The position numbers and the translations under genes were made by a program. Under the pieces are notes generated by a model. The model was not told where the DNA came from, made no database searches, and worked only from the letters and a program-made list of their open reading frames with translations. DNA of 64,000 bases from Solitalea longa (GTDB taxonomy: Bacteria; Bacteroidota; Bacteroidia; Sphingobacteriales; Sphingobacteriaceae), in the NCBI RefSeq assembly GCF_002920915.1, contig NZ_PQVF01000009.1, positions 124,001 through 188,000 of the forward strand. Direction: 5' to 3'. Of the stretch, positions 25,916 through 35,406 are shown piece by piece; positions within the stretch are counted from its first letter, which is position 1; each line of letters begins with the position of its first letter.

Positions 25916-26347
25916 TTAAACGCAGTCGATTTTATTAACGCGGTTTGCGTGACGACCACCTTCAAATGGAGAAGCAATAAACTTCTTCGCAATTTCTTTC
26001 GCCTCATCTAATGAAACAAAACGGGCAGGAATACAAACCACGTTAGCATCATTATGACCTCTGGCCAACTCAGCCAGTTCCGGTTTCCAGCAAATGGCCG
26101 CTCTAATACCGGCATGTTTATTAGCGGTAATAGCAACCCCATTAGCGCTGCCGCAAATTAAAATACCCAAATCAGCCTCTTTTGCCAATACCGATTTTGC
26201 AAGCGGATGCACATAATCAGGATAATCAACTGAATCGGTTGAGAATGGGCCAAAATCTTTTGTTTCAACGCCTTCAGCTGCCAATGCTTCAATTAAGGCT
26301 TTCTTGTACTCATAACCGGCGTGATCGCCTCCTAATGCAATTTTCAT
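25916..26347 (-). CDS. rpiB: Ribose 5-phosphate isomerase B
   Basis: A 143-residue RpiB/LacAB-type isomerase that interconverts ribulose 5-phosphate and ribose 5-phosphate. It opens with MKIALGGDHAGYEYK (His9 region). The active-site Cys65 is in ILICGSANG, followed by ANKHAGIRAAIC and the phosphate-binding HNDANVVCIPAR. GGRHANRV ends the domain. The length is usual for the family. The preceding gene, tatC, lies about 100 bases upstream. The spacer holds the heptad tract at 26,411. Confidence 0.95.
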   Translation of the reverse strand: MKIALGGDHAGYEYKKALIEALAAEGVETKDFGPFSTDSVDYPDYVHPLAKSVLAKEADLGILICGSANGVAITANKHAGIRAAICWKPELAELARGHNDANVVCIPARFVSLDEAKEIAKKFIASPFEGGRHANRVNKIDCV

Positions 26348-26410
26348 TTTTATTGTTTATTTAAGGTCTACCCTAATCCCAAGGAAAAGAGATAGATCGG
26401 TTGTTACTTT

Positions 26411-26445
26411 TATGAACCATGGACCATTAACCATGGACTTTCAAT
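26411..26445 (+). repeat. Heptad-phased tract between tatC and rpiB
   Basis: Five 7-base words: tatgaac, catggac, cattaac, catggac, tttcaat. The words share the pattern nAtnnAC and relate to the tatggac words at 9,222. The tract lies between two minus-strand genes, just upstream of rpiB. Confidence 0.5.
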
Positions 26446-26447
26446 TA

Positions 26448-27329
26448 TTAGCTATTATAAAACTCCGCTTCTTTCTTTGCCCTGTTTCTCGCTACTCCTG
26501 CAGATACTAAAATACTGATTTCGAACAAGATAAACAGCGGAATAGAAACAATGGTCTGGGTCATCATATCAGGACTTGGAGTAATAAAAGCCGAAACAAG
26601 CAGGATCAGCACCACTGCGAAACGACGGTTACTGCGCAAAAACTTAGGCGTAACCAACCCTATTTTAGAAAGAAAATAGATAACAATGGGCAGTTCAAAG
26701 GTTAAGCCGCAACCAAGTGACAAGGTTCCTACCGTCGACAGGTATGAATCCAAGGAGATTTGGTTAATAATTTCGGCACTTACCGTATACGAGCCCAAAA
26801 AGTTGATGGTAAGCGGAACGATAATGAAATACCCAAACAGCACTCCCAAACCAAACAACAATGAAGTGAAGAAGATCAAACCATTAGCATACTTGCGTTC
26901 TTTATCAGCTAAAGCCGGTTTAATAAATCGCCATAACTCCCAAATGAAATAAGGGAAAGCAAGTGCTAAACCTACCAAAATAGATGACGTAAGGTGAATC
27001 ATAAACTGACCGGCAAGCTCGGTGTTCATGATCACAAAATTGATCTTATTAACACAAAAATCAGGAATATTATACTTACTGGCAACCTCGCACATTTTAC
27101 GGTAGGTCCAAAAATCAGTATTCTTTGGCCCGAGTATCACCTTATCAAAAATGACCTCTTTATAGCTGAATGCTATTCCGGTAAAAACTGAGATGGCAAT
27201 GACAGAACGGATAAGGTGCCACCTTAATTCTTCAAGATGGTCGAAAAACGACATTTCCGACTCAATGGTATGCTTATCCTTTAAAACGTATTTAGTAATG
27301 AGGTTTTCTCGCCTGCTATTATCAGCCAT
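26448..27329 (-). CDS. tatC: Twin-arginine translocase subunit TatC
   Basis: A 293-residue TatC, the receptor of the twin-arginine export pathway. It has the signature MSFFDHLEELRWHLIRS at residues 27-43 and six membrane helices. Between them lie FPYFIWELWRFIKPAL (the conserved FYQ/LWxFxxPGL region) and the late GCGLTFELPIVIYFLSK. The N-terminal extension before the signature is longer than in E. coli but usual for Bacteroidota. tatA is not adjacent. A -7 box sits just upstream at 27,347. Confidence 0.96.
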   Translation of the reverse strand: MADNSRRENLITKYVLKDKHTIESEMSFFDHLEELRWHLIRSVIAISVFTGIAFSYKEVIFDKVILGPKNTDFWTYRKMCEVASKYNIPDFCVNKINFVIMNTELAGQFMIHLTSSILVGLALAFPYFIWELWRFIKPALADKERKYANGLIFFTSLLFGLGVLFGYFIIVPLTINFLGSYTVSAEIINQISLDSYLSTVGTLSLGCGLTFELPIVIYFLSKIGLVTPKFLRSNRRFAVVLILLVSAFITPSPDMMTQTIVSIPLFILFEISILVSAGVARNRAKKEAEFYNS

Positions 27330-27346
27330 GTAAAATTATTGAGCTG

Positions 27347-27354
27347 CAAAAATA
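27347..27354 (-). promoter_or_regulatory. -7 promoter box of tatC
   Basis: On the minus strand TATTTTTG matches TAnnTTTG exactly, about 18 bases before the tatC ATG. No clear -33 TTTG was seen. Confidence 0.45.
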
Positions 27355-27417
27355 CTTAAATCAATGAATTTTGAATGAAGTTATTTAGATCAGCTTTTTC
27401 TAACAAGCAGGCTGGAT

Positions 27418-28443
27418 TTACATGCTCAATGTTTTGTTGTTTAGGTACAGTTTGGTGTTAAGCGTTTTAGATTGAAACTCGGTTACAGGGTATTTACTTT
27501 CGATAAGTTGGATGAGCAAGTCGGTGGCAAGCCTGCCCATTTCAAAAGCAGGTTGACGAACACAGGTTAACGATGGGTCGAACAGTTCAACCACATCGGA
27601 ATTAGAAAAACCTGCAATTAAAATGTCTTTGGAAAGCGGATTAAACTTTTTAATAGCTGAAAGACAACCCACACTCAGACGGTCGCTCGATACAAAAATT
27701 GCTTCGGGTTTATCGCGTCCGGTAACCAACTGCTTAACCGCTTCTTCCACCTCATCGTATTTGCGGCCCCCATGATGGCAGTACTGCACATACTCTTCAT
27801 TAAATGCAATTCCATGTTTTTCCAAAGCCGCTTTATATCCACTCATGCGCTCTTTGGTGATCGACAAGTGTGGCGCATTGCCCAAATGAGCAATCTTTTT
27901 AACGCCGTTTTTTATCAGTAACTCGGTAACATCAAAAGATCCCTGGAAATTGTTGGCCGTTACCTTATGCGTGTTGATTTCATCAATTACACGATCGAAG
28001 AAAACAATTGGCAAGCCCTTGTTATGCATTTCGAGGATGTGCGCATAATCGGTAGTTTCGGCAGCCATTGAGATCAGCAAACCATCAACCGAACGGTTGG
28101 CAAGGTGCTTAACGTTGATCACCTCACGCTCAAAGGAATCGTGGCTTTGCGAAATGATAACGTGATAACCCTTATCGTAAGCAATAGACTCCACTCCATT
28201 GATCGCCTGCGAAAAGAAATTATTGGCCACTTCGCACACTATCACACCAATGGAATAAGTTCTTCTTTCTTTCAAACTTAATGCAATAGGATTAGGCTTG
28301 TAATTGATCTTTTGAGCATAATCCATCACAATTTTCTTTGTTTCCTCACTGATCTCGTAGCCGTCTCTTAAAGCTCTGGAAACAGTTGAAATTGAAAATC
28401 CCAATTCCTTGGCAATGTCCTTTATGGTTGTTGGTTTAAACAT
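27418..28443 (-). CDS. LacI-family regulator of the pectin locus
   Basis: A 341-residue repressor. The N-terminal helix-turn-helix (about 4-50: TIKDIAKELGFSISTVSRAL and the hinge helix NYKPNPIALSL) is followed by a periplasmic-binding-like effector domain (about 60-335), with IGVIVCEVANNFFSQ and FVSSDRLSVG. It lies directly beyond susD on the same strand, next to a locus with two operators of LacI type (33,414 and 37,157). I infer that it controls both pectin transcripts. The effector is likely a uronate intermediate such as 2-keto-3-deoxygluconate or its phosphate, but this is not visible in the sequence. The terminator at 28,566 separates it from susCD, so it is probably transcribed separately. 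Confidence 0.93.
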   Translation of the reverse strand: MFKPTTIKDIAKELGFSISTVSRALRDGYEISEETKKIVMDYAQKINYKPNPIALSLKERRTYSIGVIVCEVANNFFSQAINGVESIAYDKGYHVIISQSHDSFEREVINVKHLANRSVDGLLISMAAETTDYAHILEMHNKGLPIVFFDRVIDEINTHKVTANNFQGSFDVTELLIKNGVKKIAHLGNAPHLSITKERMSGYKAALEKHGIAFNEEYVQYCHHGGRKYDEVEEAVKQLVTGRDKPEAIFVSSDRLSVGCLSAIKKFNPLSKDILIAGFSNSDVVELFDPSLTCVRQPAFEMGRLATDLLIQLIESKYPVTEFQSKTLNTKLYLNNKTLSM

Positions 28444-28565
28444 GTTGGTTTTCTGAAATCATTTAAGCATTGCAGAACACAACAATAGGATTATTATTGT
28501 GATTTTTGAATAATAATAGTGATATTTTTTTTACCCGAAGGAAATTTATCTTCTTTGAAAAACAT

Positions 28566-28597
28566 AAAGCCGCCCCAGATTAAGCTGAGACGGCTTT
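28566..28597 (-). terminator. Terminator downstream of susD
   Basis: On the minus strand AAAGCCGTCTCAG pairs with CTGGGGCGGCTTT (two G-T pairs) around CTTAAT, followed by ATGTTTTTC. It ends the susC-susD transcript ahead of the LacI gene. Confidence 0.85.
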
Positions 28598-28619
28598 GTT
28601 GTTATGACTACTTTATCGA

Positions 28620-30275
28620 TTAATTATAACCTAAATTTTGTTTGAACTCGTCTTTATTTGAAACGGCATCCAATTGTTTTTGAGGAATTGGTCTCAACAT
28701 ATGATAATCCATAATTTTAGCTCCGGCGTCAGGGTTGTAAGCTTTAACACGCTGAATCAGTTTATTGGTTCTCTTTAAATCGAACCATCTCATTTGCTCG
28801 CCTGCAAACTCACGCGCTCTTTCATCCAAGATAAAGTCGATGTTAATTTGATCAGGCAATACCTGCATTTGGGCAGTATGACCCGGAACAGCCGCACGCG
28901 TTCTTAATATGTTCACTTGATCGGCAGCTTCAGCAAGGTTTCCAAGGTTCATTTCGGCCTCAGCTGCAATCAGGTACATTTCAGCTAAACGAATAACAAA
29001 TACGTCGCGTGCACTTTGCGCCTCAGCAATGGTTGGACGGGTTGGATCATCAAATTTTTGCAAGGTAACGTAATGCAAACGATCATTTGGTGTCCCATCA
29101 GCCTTATATACTTTACTTAAATCGTAAGTTCGGTATTTTTTAGTTGCTTCAACCACATTCGGAATTTCGTATTTGGTACAATACACAGCCGTATCACCAA
29201 TTGCTAAACCTTTTGCAGCATCTACTTTATTTGCGTACCACACTGTTTTAAACGATGCATTGTAACGCGCATCATCTTTTTCATTAAAGAGATTTAACAA
29301 AAACAAAGTAGGCATATAACGATCGAACGGACGTCCATTGGCAATATCGCGGAACATACCCGGCTGATCGTCATATTTCATCATAAATAACAAGTGCCCG
29401 TTATTGCTTCCACGGTTATGACCATCAGGATAAAGAACCGGATCGGTTAAATCGTTTAAGCTTAGGTTGGTTGAATAGTTAACCGCCCAAATAACTTCTT
29501 TATTTACGAGGTTAGCCATATTCCATAAATCGGCATACTTTGGTAACAATTGAAGACCATAGCTACTGATTACTTTTTTAGCTAGATCTGCTGCTTCTCT
29601 GTTTTTACCACGAGTAAGATACATGCGTGCCAAAAATGCTTCAGCAGCCTGTTTGGTTACACGTCCATAATTGGTGGTGGTAGTTGGCAGGTTTTGGTTT
29701 GCAGTAGCAAAAGCCAGATCATCAAAGATCAATTCGTAGAATTTTTCAACCGCGGTTTTATTGGCAATTGTTGTAAAGGAAGTAGTTTCCTGAGTTGACA
29801 AATGCACTCCGCCCCAGGTTTCAACAATATGCCAGTAATAAAATGCACGTAAGAAACGAAGTTCCGCTTCGCGTGTTTTTTGCAGTTCAGCCGAAAGGCC
29901 CGATTTACTTACATTATTGATACCTGAATTACAAAGGTTCACCGCTGCGTACAAACGGGTCCATTCAATTTCCAGGGCCTCCTGGTTAGATTGTAAGTTG
30001 TTATAGTTCGATAGATCAAGGTAAACATCTCCGGCCCCACTCGTCCAGATATCGGTTCCCATTTCCGAAATGTTATAACCATACTCTTTTCCGTACCACC
30101 AACGGGTGTACGAATAAGCAGCATTTACCAAACTCTCAAAACCTGCCGGGGTGGTGTACACGGTTTTATCCGTCAATCCACTCGGATTGTATTCATTCAG
30201 CTCTTTTTCACAAGAGATATTTACTGTACCCAATAAGGTAAGCACAGCGGCTATTTTTAATATTTTATGTTTCAT
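28620..30275 (-). CDS. SusD-like glycan-binding lipoprotein
   Basis: A 551-residue SusD/RagB homologue, the surface lid of a SusC-type transporter. The signal ends in LGTVNISCEKEL with Cys at about residue 22. The mature chain has the SusD pattern: NEYNPSGLTDKTVYTTPAGFE, the TPR-like ELRFLRAFYYWHIVETWGG, and the C-terminal VIRLAEMYLIAAEAEMNLG and DERAREFAGEQMRWFDLKR. I start at the ATG at 30,275. An in-frame ATG six codons earlier, touching the susC stop, gives a less typical signal. It is translated right after susC. Given the locus, the ligand should be a pectin oligosaccharide. Confidence 0.95.
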   Translation of the reverse strand: MKHKILKIAAVLTLLGTVNISCEKELNEYNPSGLTDKTVYTTPAGFESLVNAAYSYTRWWYGKEYGYNISEMGTDIWTSGAGDVYLDLSNYNNLQSNQEALEIEWTRLYAAVNLCNSGINNVSKSGLSAELQKTREAELRFLRAFYYWHIVETWGGVHLSTQETTSFTTIANKTAVEKFYELIFDDLAFATANQNLPTTTTNYGRVTKQAAEAFLARMYLTRGKNREAADLAKKVISSYGLQLLPKYADLWNMANLVNKEVIWAVNYSTNLSLNDLTDPVLYPDGHNRGSNNGHLLFMMKYDDQPGMFRDIANGRPFDRYMPTLFLLNLFNEKDDARYNASFKTVWYANKVDAAKGLAIGDTAVYCTKYEIPNVVEATKKYRTYDLSKVYKADGTPNDRLHYVTLQKFDDPTRPTIAEAQSARDVFVIRLAEMYLIAAEAEMNLGNLAEAADQVNILRTRAAVPGHTAQMQVLPDQINIDFILDERAREFAGEQMRWFDLKRTNKLIQRVKAYNPDAGAKIMDYHMLRPIPQKQLDAVSNKDEFKQNLGYN

Positions 30276-30293
30276 AACTCTGGATGTTAACAC

Positions 30294-33275
30294 TTAAAAT
30301 TCAAGATTAATACCTGCAACAAATAAGCGGGTGAGTGGGTTAGTCAAAGAACCTGCACTTTCAGGATCGTAGCCATCCAAATCACTAATACAGAATAAGT
30401 TTTTACCCGTTACATAGATTTTTGCCCTTTGTACTGACAGTTTACTAATCAGCGATTTAGGCAAATTATAACCTAATGAAACACTTCTGAGTTTAATAAA
30501 TGAACCATCCATATAACCTAATGTACTAGCATATGGCAATGAGGTAAACGAAACAGCTGTGGTTGGTCTTGGCCAGTCGTTGGTTGGATTTTCTGGTGTC
30601 CAGTACGATACAGTTGCACTGTTCTCAATACCCTGAGGGTCGAAACGCGACATATAAGCCGAGTTAATGGTTTGACCCATACGCGCATAGATGTAGAAAC
30701 TGAATTCGAAATTTTTGAAGGTAAGATCACTATTAAAACCTCCGCTCCAGCTTGGCACTGCCGATCCGATAACTTTACGATCATGTATGTTATCAATTAC
30801 ACCATCGTCGTCTTGGTCTTTAATTTTAATATCACCCGGTTTTTTACCGTATTTGGTTGCCTGGTCAAGCTCAGAATTTTGCCAGATACCTACTTTCTCA
30901 AAATCATAGAATGAGTTTACCGGCGAACCTACCACCAAGAATTTTGGCGTGCTGGTGGTTCCCGTGTTAAGTACAGTAGCCCCATCAGTTAGTGCTACGA
31001 TCTCTTCATTATTTTTGAAGAAGCTGAAGGTAGTTGCCCAGTTAAATGATGGTTTAACAATGTTTTGAGTGGTTAATGATAGCTCAATACCTTTATTGCG
31101 GGTTTTACCAATGTTTTGGGTGATTATCGATACGCCCGAAGTAAGCGGCATCACACGGTCATATAATAAATCAGAAGTTCTGGTATCATAAACATCCACA
31201 GTACCGCTAACTCTGTTATTAAACAAACCGAAGTCAACACCAATATCAGTGGTAGCTGATTTCTCCCATTTCAAATCAGGGTTACCAATTTGTTTAGCGT
31301 AGGCAAAACCTGCAGCCGGAGAATCGCCATAAGCAAATGGTATACGCACTAATGAACTTTGCGAAGAGTATGCACTAACCGATGAGTTTCCGGAGATACC
31401 ATAACTTGCTCTAACTTTCAAATCACTCATCACTTTCGAGTCTTTTAAAAAGTCTTCGGCAATTGGTCTCCAAGCACCAGCTACTGATGGGAAGAAATCC
31501 CATTTATTACCTTCACCTAATACCGAGGCACCGTCAAAACGACCGGTTAAGGTTAACAAGTACTTGCTTTTATATCCATAGTTCACACGACCGGCGTATG
31601 AAACCAAGGTGTTTTTATTATAGTTACTGTAGATGGATACATCCTGAGTAGAGTTGGCCAAAGCGTAGTACAACTGCGAAGTAAGCAACAGATTACGGCC
31701 CAAAGCACTCGCTGTTTCGTTTTCGAATTTCAAATATGAACTAATACCTGTAACCGTCAACGAATGTCCTTTTAACTCTTTCTGATAGGTAATAATGTTC
31801 TCCCAGCTCAGGTTACGTGAGTTAGTATTTGCATAGCTTGCTTCAGATGCCTGGCCAAAACGGGCAATAGTATTCGCCGACTTGAAAACACCCTGACGTG
31901 TGCTGCTGCTGTTAAATGAGAATACAGTACGGGCATTTAATCCTTTAAAAGGCTTAAGTTCAGCATAAAGTGTTGGGAACAATCGGGTGGTGCTTGCATT
32001 ATCTTCAAAGGCACCATTTTGCTCATCGGCCAATGGGTTAATGTCTTTACCTTGGTTTGGAACCATGTTTAGGCTTCCATCCTCGTTAAATGCAAAGGTT
32101 AAAGGACTGATCTTGTTAGCCAGGTTCAATGGATCCTGACGGGTGCTTTGATTATTAAAAGTCACCTGGGTTTGCGTTCCTAAAGTAAGGTAGCGGTTCA
32201 GGTCATAATCCAAGTTCAACCTTCCGGTGTAACGCTGAAGGTTATCTAACATCAATACGCCTTTTTCGTTATAATAATCTAATGAAATATATGAACGAAG
32301 CTTCTCACTGCCGGCTGTTAAACCTACCTGGTAATCTTGCTGCATCCCGTTATGAAGTAACAGGTCAGAGAAGTTGGTTTGAATATTATTATTGATCGCG
32401 TCTAATTGTGTAGTGTTGAATATTTTCGAGTCATCGGCTGGGCTGGCCCATTTTCCGGTAGTTCTGTTTGCCTCTCTGGCTAAAGCTACATAACCCGTAG
32501 CATCGTTAACCGATGGATAACCGGCAACTTTTGACATACCTGCATAGGTATTAAAACTAACTTTTGCTTTACCCGAAGTTCCTTTTTTAGTAGTAATGAT
32601 AATTACGCCGTTTGCACCTCTTGATCCGTAAATGGCAGTAGAAGAAGCATCTTTCAACACCTCCATACTTTGTATATCATTTGAATTGATATCCTGTACG
32701 TTAGAGTACTGAACACCATCAATAACATACAGCGGACCGTTACCGGCATTAATTGAACGTGTACCGCGTACGGTTACGTTCACACCTGCGTTACTCGACC
32801 CACTGGTTCTGGTAATATCCAATCCTGGAACTTTACCCTGGATGGCTTCAACCACGTTTCCTGTAGGTATTTTCTTCAATTCCTCTGCTTTCAATGAGGT
32901 TACAGAACCAGTTAAGTCGCTCTTTTTCACAGCTCCATAACCAATTACCACTACCTCATCAAGGCCTTTGGCAACAGCGGTCATCTGCACATTTATGCCT
33001 GTTTGGCCTTCGCTAACTTTTATTTCTCTTGTTCCGTAGCCGATATAGTTAAATACAAGGGTTACTTCTCCCGATGGGATGGAAATGCTGAACATACCTT
33101 CGGCATCACTCGCTCCACCCATTGAACTCCCCTTTACAGATATGGTTACTGCAGGCAGAGGCTCATTGGTTTGAGCATCTGTAATCTTGCCTTTTAATTG
33201 GCGGTGTTGGGCCCACGCTACATAGTTAAACAGTAACAGGACTCCCATTAAGAGTACCATTTTTTTCATATTCAT
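30294..33275 (-). CDS. SusC-like TonB-dependent outer-membrane transporter
   Basis: A 993-residue SusC/RagA protein. After the signal peptide (cleavage near YVAWAQ) come a carboxypeptidase-regulatory domain (about 28-110, LKGKITDAQTNEPLPAVTIS), the short EVVVIGYGAVKKSDLTGS link, the plug (about 115-230, KIPTGNVVEAIQGKVPGLDI and MEVLKDASSTAIYGSRGANG) and the beta-barrel. The last strand ends VAGINLEF. It imports oligosaccharides bound by SusD, using TonB energy. With susD it forms the uptake part of the pectin locus. The LacI-type operator at 33,414 lies 139 bases before its start. There is no FecR/anti-sigma or hybrid sensor, so control is by the LacI protein. Confidence 0.97.
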   Translation of the reverse strand: MNMKKMVLLMGVLLLFNYVAWAQHRQLKGKITDAQTNEPLPAVTISVKGSSMGGASDAEGMFSISIPSGEVTLVFNYIGYGTREIKVSEGQTGINVQMTAVAKGLDEVVVIGYGAVKKSDLTGSVTSLKAEELKKIPTGNVVEAIQGKVPGLDITRTSGSSNAGVNVTVRGTRSINAGNGPLYVIDGVQYSNVQDINSNDIQSMEVLKDASSTAIYGSRGANGVIIITTKKGTSGKAKVSFNTYAGMSKVAGYPSVNDATGYVALAREANRTTGKWASPADDSKIFNTTQLDAINNNIQTNFSDLLLHNGMQQDYQVGLTAGSEKLRSYISLDYYNEKGVLMLDNLQRYTGRLNLDYDLNRYLTLGTQTQVTFNNQSTRQDPLNLANKISPLTFAFNEDGSLNMVPNQGKDINPLADEQNGAFEDNASTTRLFPTLYAELKPFKGLNARTVFSFNSSSTRQGVFKSANTIARFGQASEASYANTNSRNLSWENIITYQKELKGHSLTVTGISSYLKFENETASALGRNLLLTSQLYYALANSTQDVSIYSNYNKNTLVSYAGRVNYGYKSKYLLTLTGRFDGASVLGEGNKWDFFPSVAGAWRPIAEDFLKDSKVMSDLKVRASYGISGNSSVSAYSSQSSLVRIPFAYGDSPAAGFAYAKQIGNPDLKWEKSATTDIGVDFGLFNNRVSGTVDVYDTRTSDLLYDRVMPLTSGVSIITQNIGKTRNKGIELSLTTQNIVKPSFNWATTFSFFKNNEEIVALTDGATVLNTGTTSTPKFLVVGSPVNSFYDFEKVGIWQNSELDQATKYGKKPGDIKIKDQDDDGVIDNIHDRKVIGSAVPSWSGGFNSDLTFKNFEFSFYIYARMGQTINSAYMSRFDPQGIENSATVSYWTPENPTNDWPRPTTAVSFTSLPYASTLGYMDGSFIKLRSVSLGYNLPKSLISKLSVQRAKIYVTGKNLFCISDLDGYDPESAGSLTNPLTRLFVAGINLEF

Positions 33276-33413
33276 TATTTCTAAATTGGTTGATAAGTTG
33301 GTTGCTTATACATTCATAATAGCGCCCGAAATGAAGGGTTTCATAGCTGACTTACCGACAAGTTTACATTTATTGAGTTCAAAAAAATCCGATTTAGGCT
33401 AAAAAAGTTATGC

Positions 33414-33433
33414 AAACGTTACCGGTAACGTTT
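33414..33433. promoter_or_regulatory. LacI-type operator 1 (susC / CE12 divergent region)
   Basis: A perfect 20-base palindrome centred on ACCGGT (core ACGTTACCGGTAACGT flanked by AA and TT). A central CG pair is typical of LacI-family operators. Read towards susC it continues GCATAACTTTTT, and the first part of that (GCA) is shared with operator 2. The minus-strand TTTG at its edge could serve as a -33 box. It lies between susC (minus) and the CE12 gene (plus). Confidence 0.85.
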
Positions 33434-33650
33434 CTGTAGTACCACTTTTACACCTCTAATATTGAACTTCCTGCTTATTTTCCTACTTATCTCCCCTTAC
33501 CCAACTGAAGTATGCTCTTATTTACCCCCTTTCCATTTTCTTTCCGAAATCGATTGCATAAATTTTCCCTTTTCATCTAAACCTTTTATTGGCTTAAATA
33601 CTTACAATTGCCCAATCATTCATACTTATATTGAATTACAACCAATTACC

Positions 33651-34406
33651 ATGATCAAATCATTCTATATTAAACCCGTACTCATGTCAGTTTTTTTGCT
33701 GATGTCCTTTCGCTTTACAGAGGAAAAAAGAATTACGGTTTACCTGATTGGCGATTCCACGATGTCGATCAAGGAACCTACCGCTTACCCGGAAACGGGC
33801 TGGGGTATGCCTTTCGCTGTTTTCTTCGACTCAACCGTTGTGGTTGATAACCGGGCGAAAAATGGGCGCAGCACCCGAACCTTTATCTCCGAAAACCGTT
33901 GGCAATCGGTTGCTGATCAGTTAAAGGAAGGCGATTATGTTTTTATTCAATTTGGACATAATGACGAATCGAAAGAGAAGGTTGATCGATACACCTCCCC
34001 TCAGGATTTTAAAGCTAACCTGAGCAGGTTCGTTAACGAAACACGCGCCCATAAGGCCAACCCCATACTTATTACCCCTGTGGCACGCCGCCGTTTTGAT
34101 AATGCGGGAAAGGTTTTGGATTCGCATGGTGAATATGGTCCATTGGTAAGATCGCTTGCCGCTGAGCTGAATGTTCCATTGATCGATCTCCAAAAAGAGA
34201 GTGAAGCTTTATTACAAGAGTTCGGCAAGGATCAATCGGCCTTGCTATTTCTGCAGCTGCAACCCGGCGAACACCCCAACTATCCACTGGGGAAAATTGA
34301 CAATACACATTTCAATGAATTGGGGGCCCGCAAAATTGCGCAGCTGGTTTTAGCCAATATCAAGGCGCAGCATATTCCTTTAGAAAATCATATTGTAAAA
34401 AAATAA
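33651..34406 (+). CDS. Rhamnogalacturonan acetylesterase-like SGNH hydrolase (CE12)
   Basis: A 251-residue secreted esterase. After a short N-terminal signal (hydrophobic VLMSVFLLMSF) the SGNH blocks follow in order: GDSTMS with the nucleophile Ser36, the GWGMPFAVFF and NGRSTRTFISE region, FGHND, and the Asp/His pair in DNTHFNELG. This is the CE12 rhamnogalacturonan acetylesterase pattern. It removes acetyl groups from pectin so that hydrolases can act. The frame is open back to 33,462, but the upstream 63 codons do not resemble a signal or a domain, so I start at 33,651. The pectinesterase gene follows 12 bases later. Confidence 0.92.
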   Translation: MIKSFYIKPVLMSVFLLMSFRFTEEKRITVYLIGDSTMSIKEPTAYPETGWGMPFAVFFDSTVVVDNRAKNGRSTRTFISENRWQSVADQLKEGDYVFIQFGHNDESKEKVDRYTSPQDFKANLSRFVNETRAHKANPILITPVARRRFDNAGKVLDSHGEYGPLVRSLAAELNVPLIDLQKESEALLQEFGKDQSALLFLQLQPGEHPNYPLGKIDNTHFNELGARKIAQLVLANIKAQHIPLENHIVKK

Positions 34407-34418
34407 TCTTCTATATAG

Positions 34419-35381
34419 ATGAAAAAACTGATCACAGCCCTGGTGCTACTCCTTAGCTGCGCACAGGTATATAGCAAAACCGTAAAAAGCATTGTGGTGG
34501 CTCAGGATGGAAGCGGTAATTTTAAAACGGTGCAAGAAGCGCTCAATACCGTTCCAAAGCATAATACCGAACGTATTGAGATTTTCATTAAAAAGGGTGT
34601 TTACAAAGAAAAGCTAAAGCTCGACACTACCCAGCATATGGTGAGCCTCATCGGCGAAAGCCTCAATGAGACCATACTCACCTACGATGATTTTTCGGGC
34701 AAAAAGGCTGCCGATGGAAGTACCCATACCACCAAAACCACCGCTTCGTTTTTCATTTTTGCTGATGATTTCCTGGCAACAAATATCACTTTCGAAAATA
34801 CAGCCGGCGAAGTGGGACAAGCTGTGGCTGTAATGGTTTATGGTAACAGGGCCGTTTTTGTCAACTGCCGGTTTTTAGGTAACCAGGATACGCTTTATAC
34901 CCAGGGTCAGCAAAGTAATCAGTACTATAAAAACTGTTATATAGAAGGCACTACCGACTTCATCTTCGGTTTTTCGGTGGCCGTGTTCGACAATTGCCAT
35001 ATTCACAGTAAAAAGAACTCTTACATAACTGCTGCTTCAACTCCAGAGGGTAATTCATACGGATATGTTTTCATCAACTGTAAACTTACCGCTGCCGAAG
35101 GCATCAATGAAGTATACCTGGGCCGTCCGTGGCGGCCTTTTGCCAAAACAGTGTTTATTAATACTGAAATGGGTTCACACATTTTACCTGAAGGTTGGCA
35201 CAACTGGAACAAGCCGGATGCTGAAAAGACGAGTTTGTATGCCGAGTATAATTCAAAAGGAATGGGCGGCAATACTGAAAAGCGCGTTTTATGGTCACAC
35301 CAACTGAGTAAAAAGGACAAAAGAAACTATAAGATCAAAACTGTTTTGGCTGATACCATCGGCTGGACCGCTAGAAAATAA
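34419..35381 (+). CDS. Pectinesterase (CE8)
   Basis: A 320-residue secreted pectin methylesterase. The signal peptide ends near QVYSKT (about residue 20). The right-handed beta-helix carries the family signatures: GQAVAVMVYGN, GNQDTLYTQ with catalytic Asp157, DFIFGFSVAVFD with nucleophile Asp180, and LGRPWRPFAKTVF with the binding Arg and Trp. It demethylates homogalacturonan so the GH28 and lyase-type enzymes can act. It sits between the CE12 and GH43 genes in one operon (gaps of 12 and 25 bases). Confidence 0.96.
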   Translation: MKKLITALVLLLSCAQVYSKTVKSIVVAQDGSGNFKTVQEALNTVPKHNTERIEIFIKKGVYKEKLKLDTTQHMVSLIGESLNETILTYDDFSGKKAADGSTHTTKTTASFFIFADDFLATNITFENTAGEVGQAVAVMVYGNRAVFVNCRFLGNQDTLYTQGQQSNQYYKNCYIEGTTDFIFGFSVAVFDNCHIHSKKNSYITAASTPEGNSYGYVFINCKLTAAEGINEVYLGRPWRPFAKTVFINTEMGSHILPEGWHNWNKPDAEKTSLYAEYNSKGMGGNTEKRVLWSHQLSKKDKRNYKIKTVLADTIGWTARK

Positions 35382-35406
35382 TATTCCCGGCTCATAAATC
35401 TTTCTA

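Noticed and set aside
28486-28530. Operator in front of the LacI gene
   Set aside because: An ATTATTATT/AATAATAAT inverted repeat is present but is low-complexity AT sequence and unrelated to the ACCGGT palindromes.
33462-33650. N-terminal extension of the CE12 esterase
   Set aside because: The extra 63 codons do not resemble a signal peptide or domain. A start at 33,651 gives a proper signal and family-typical length.
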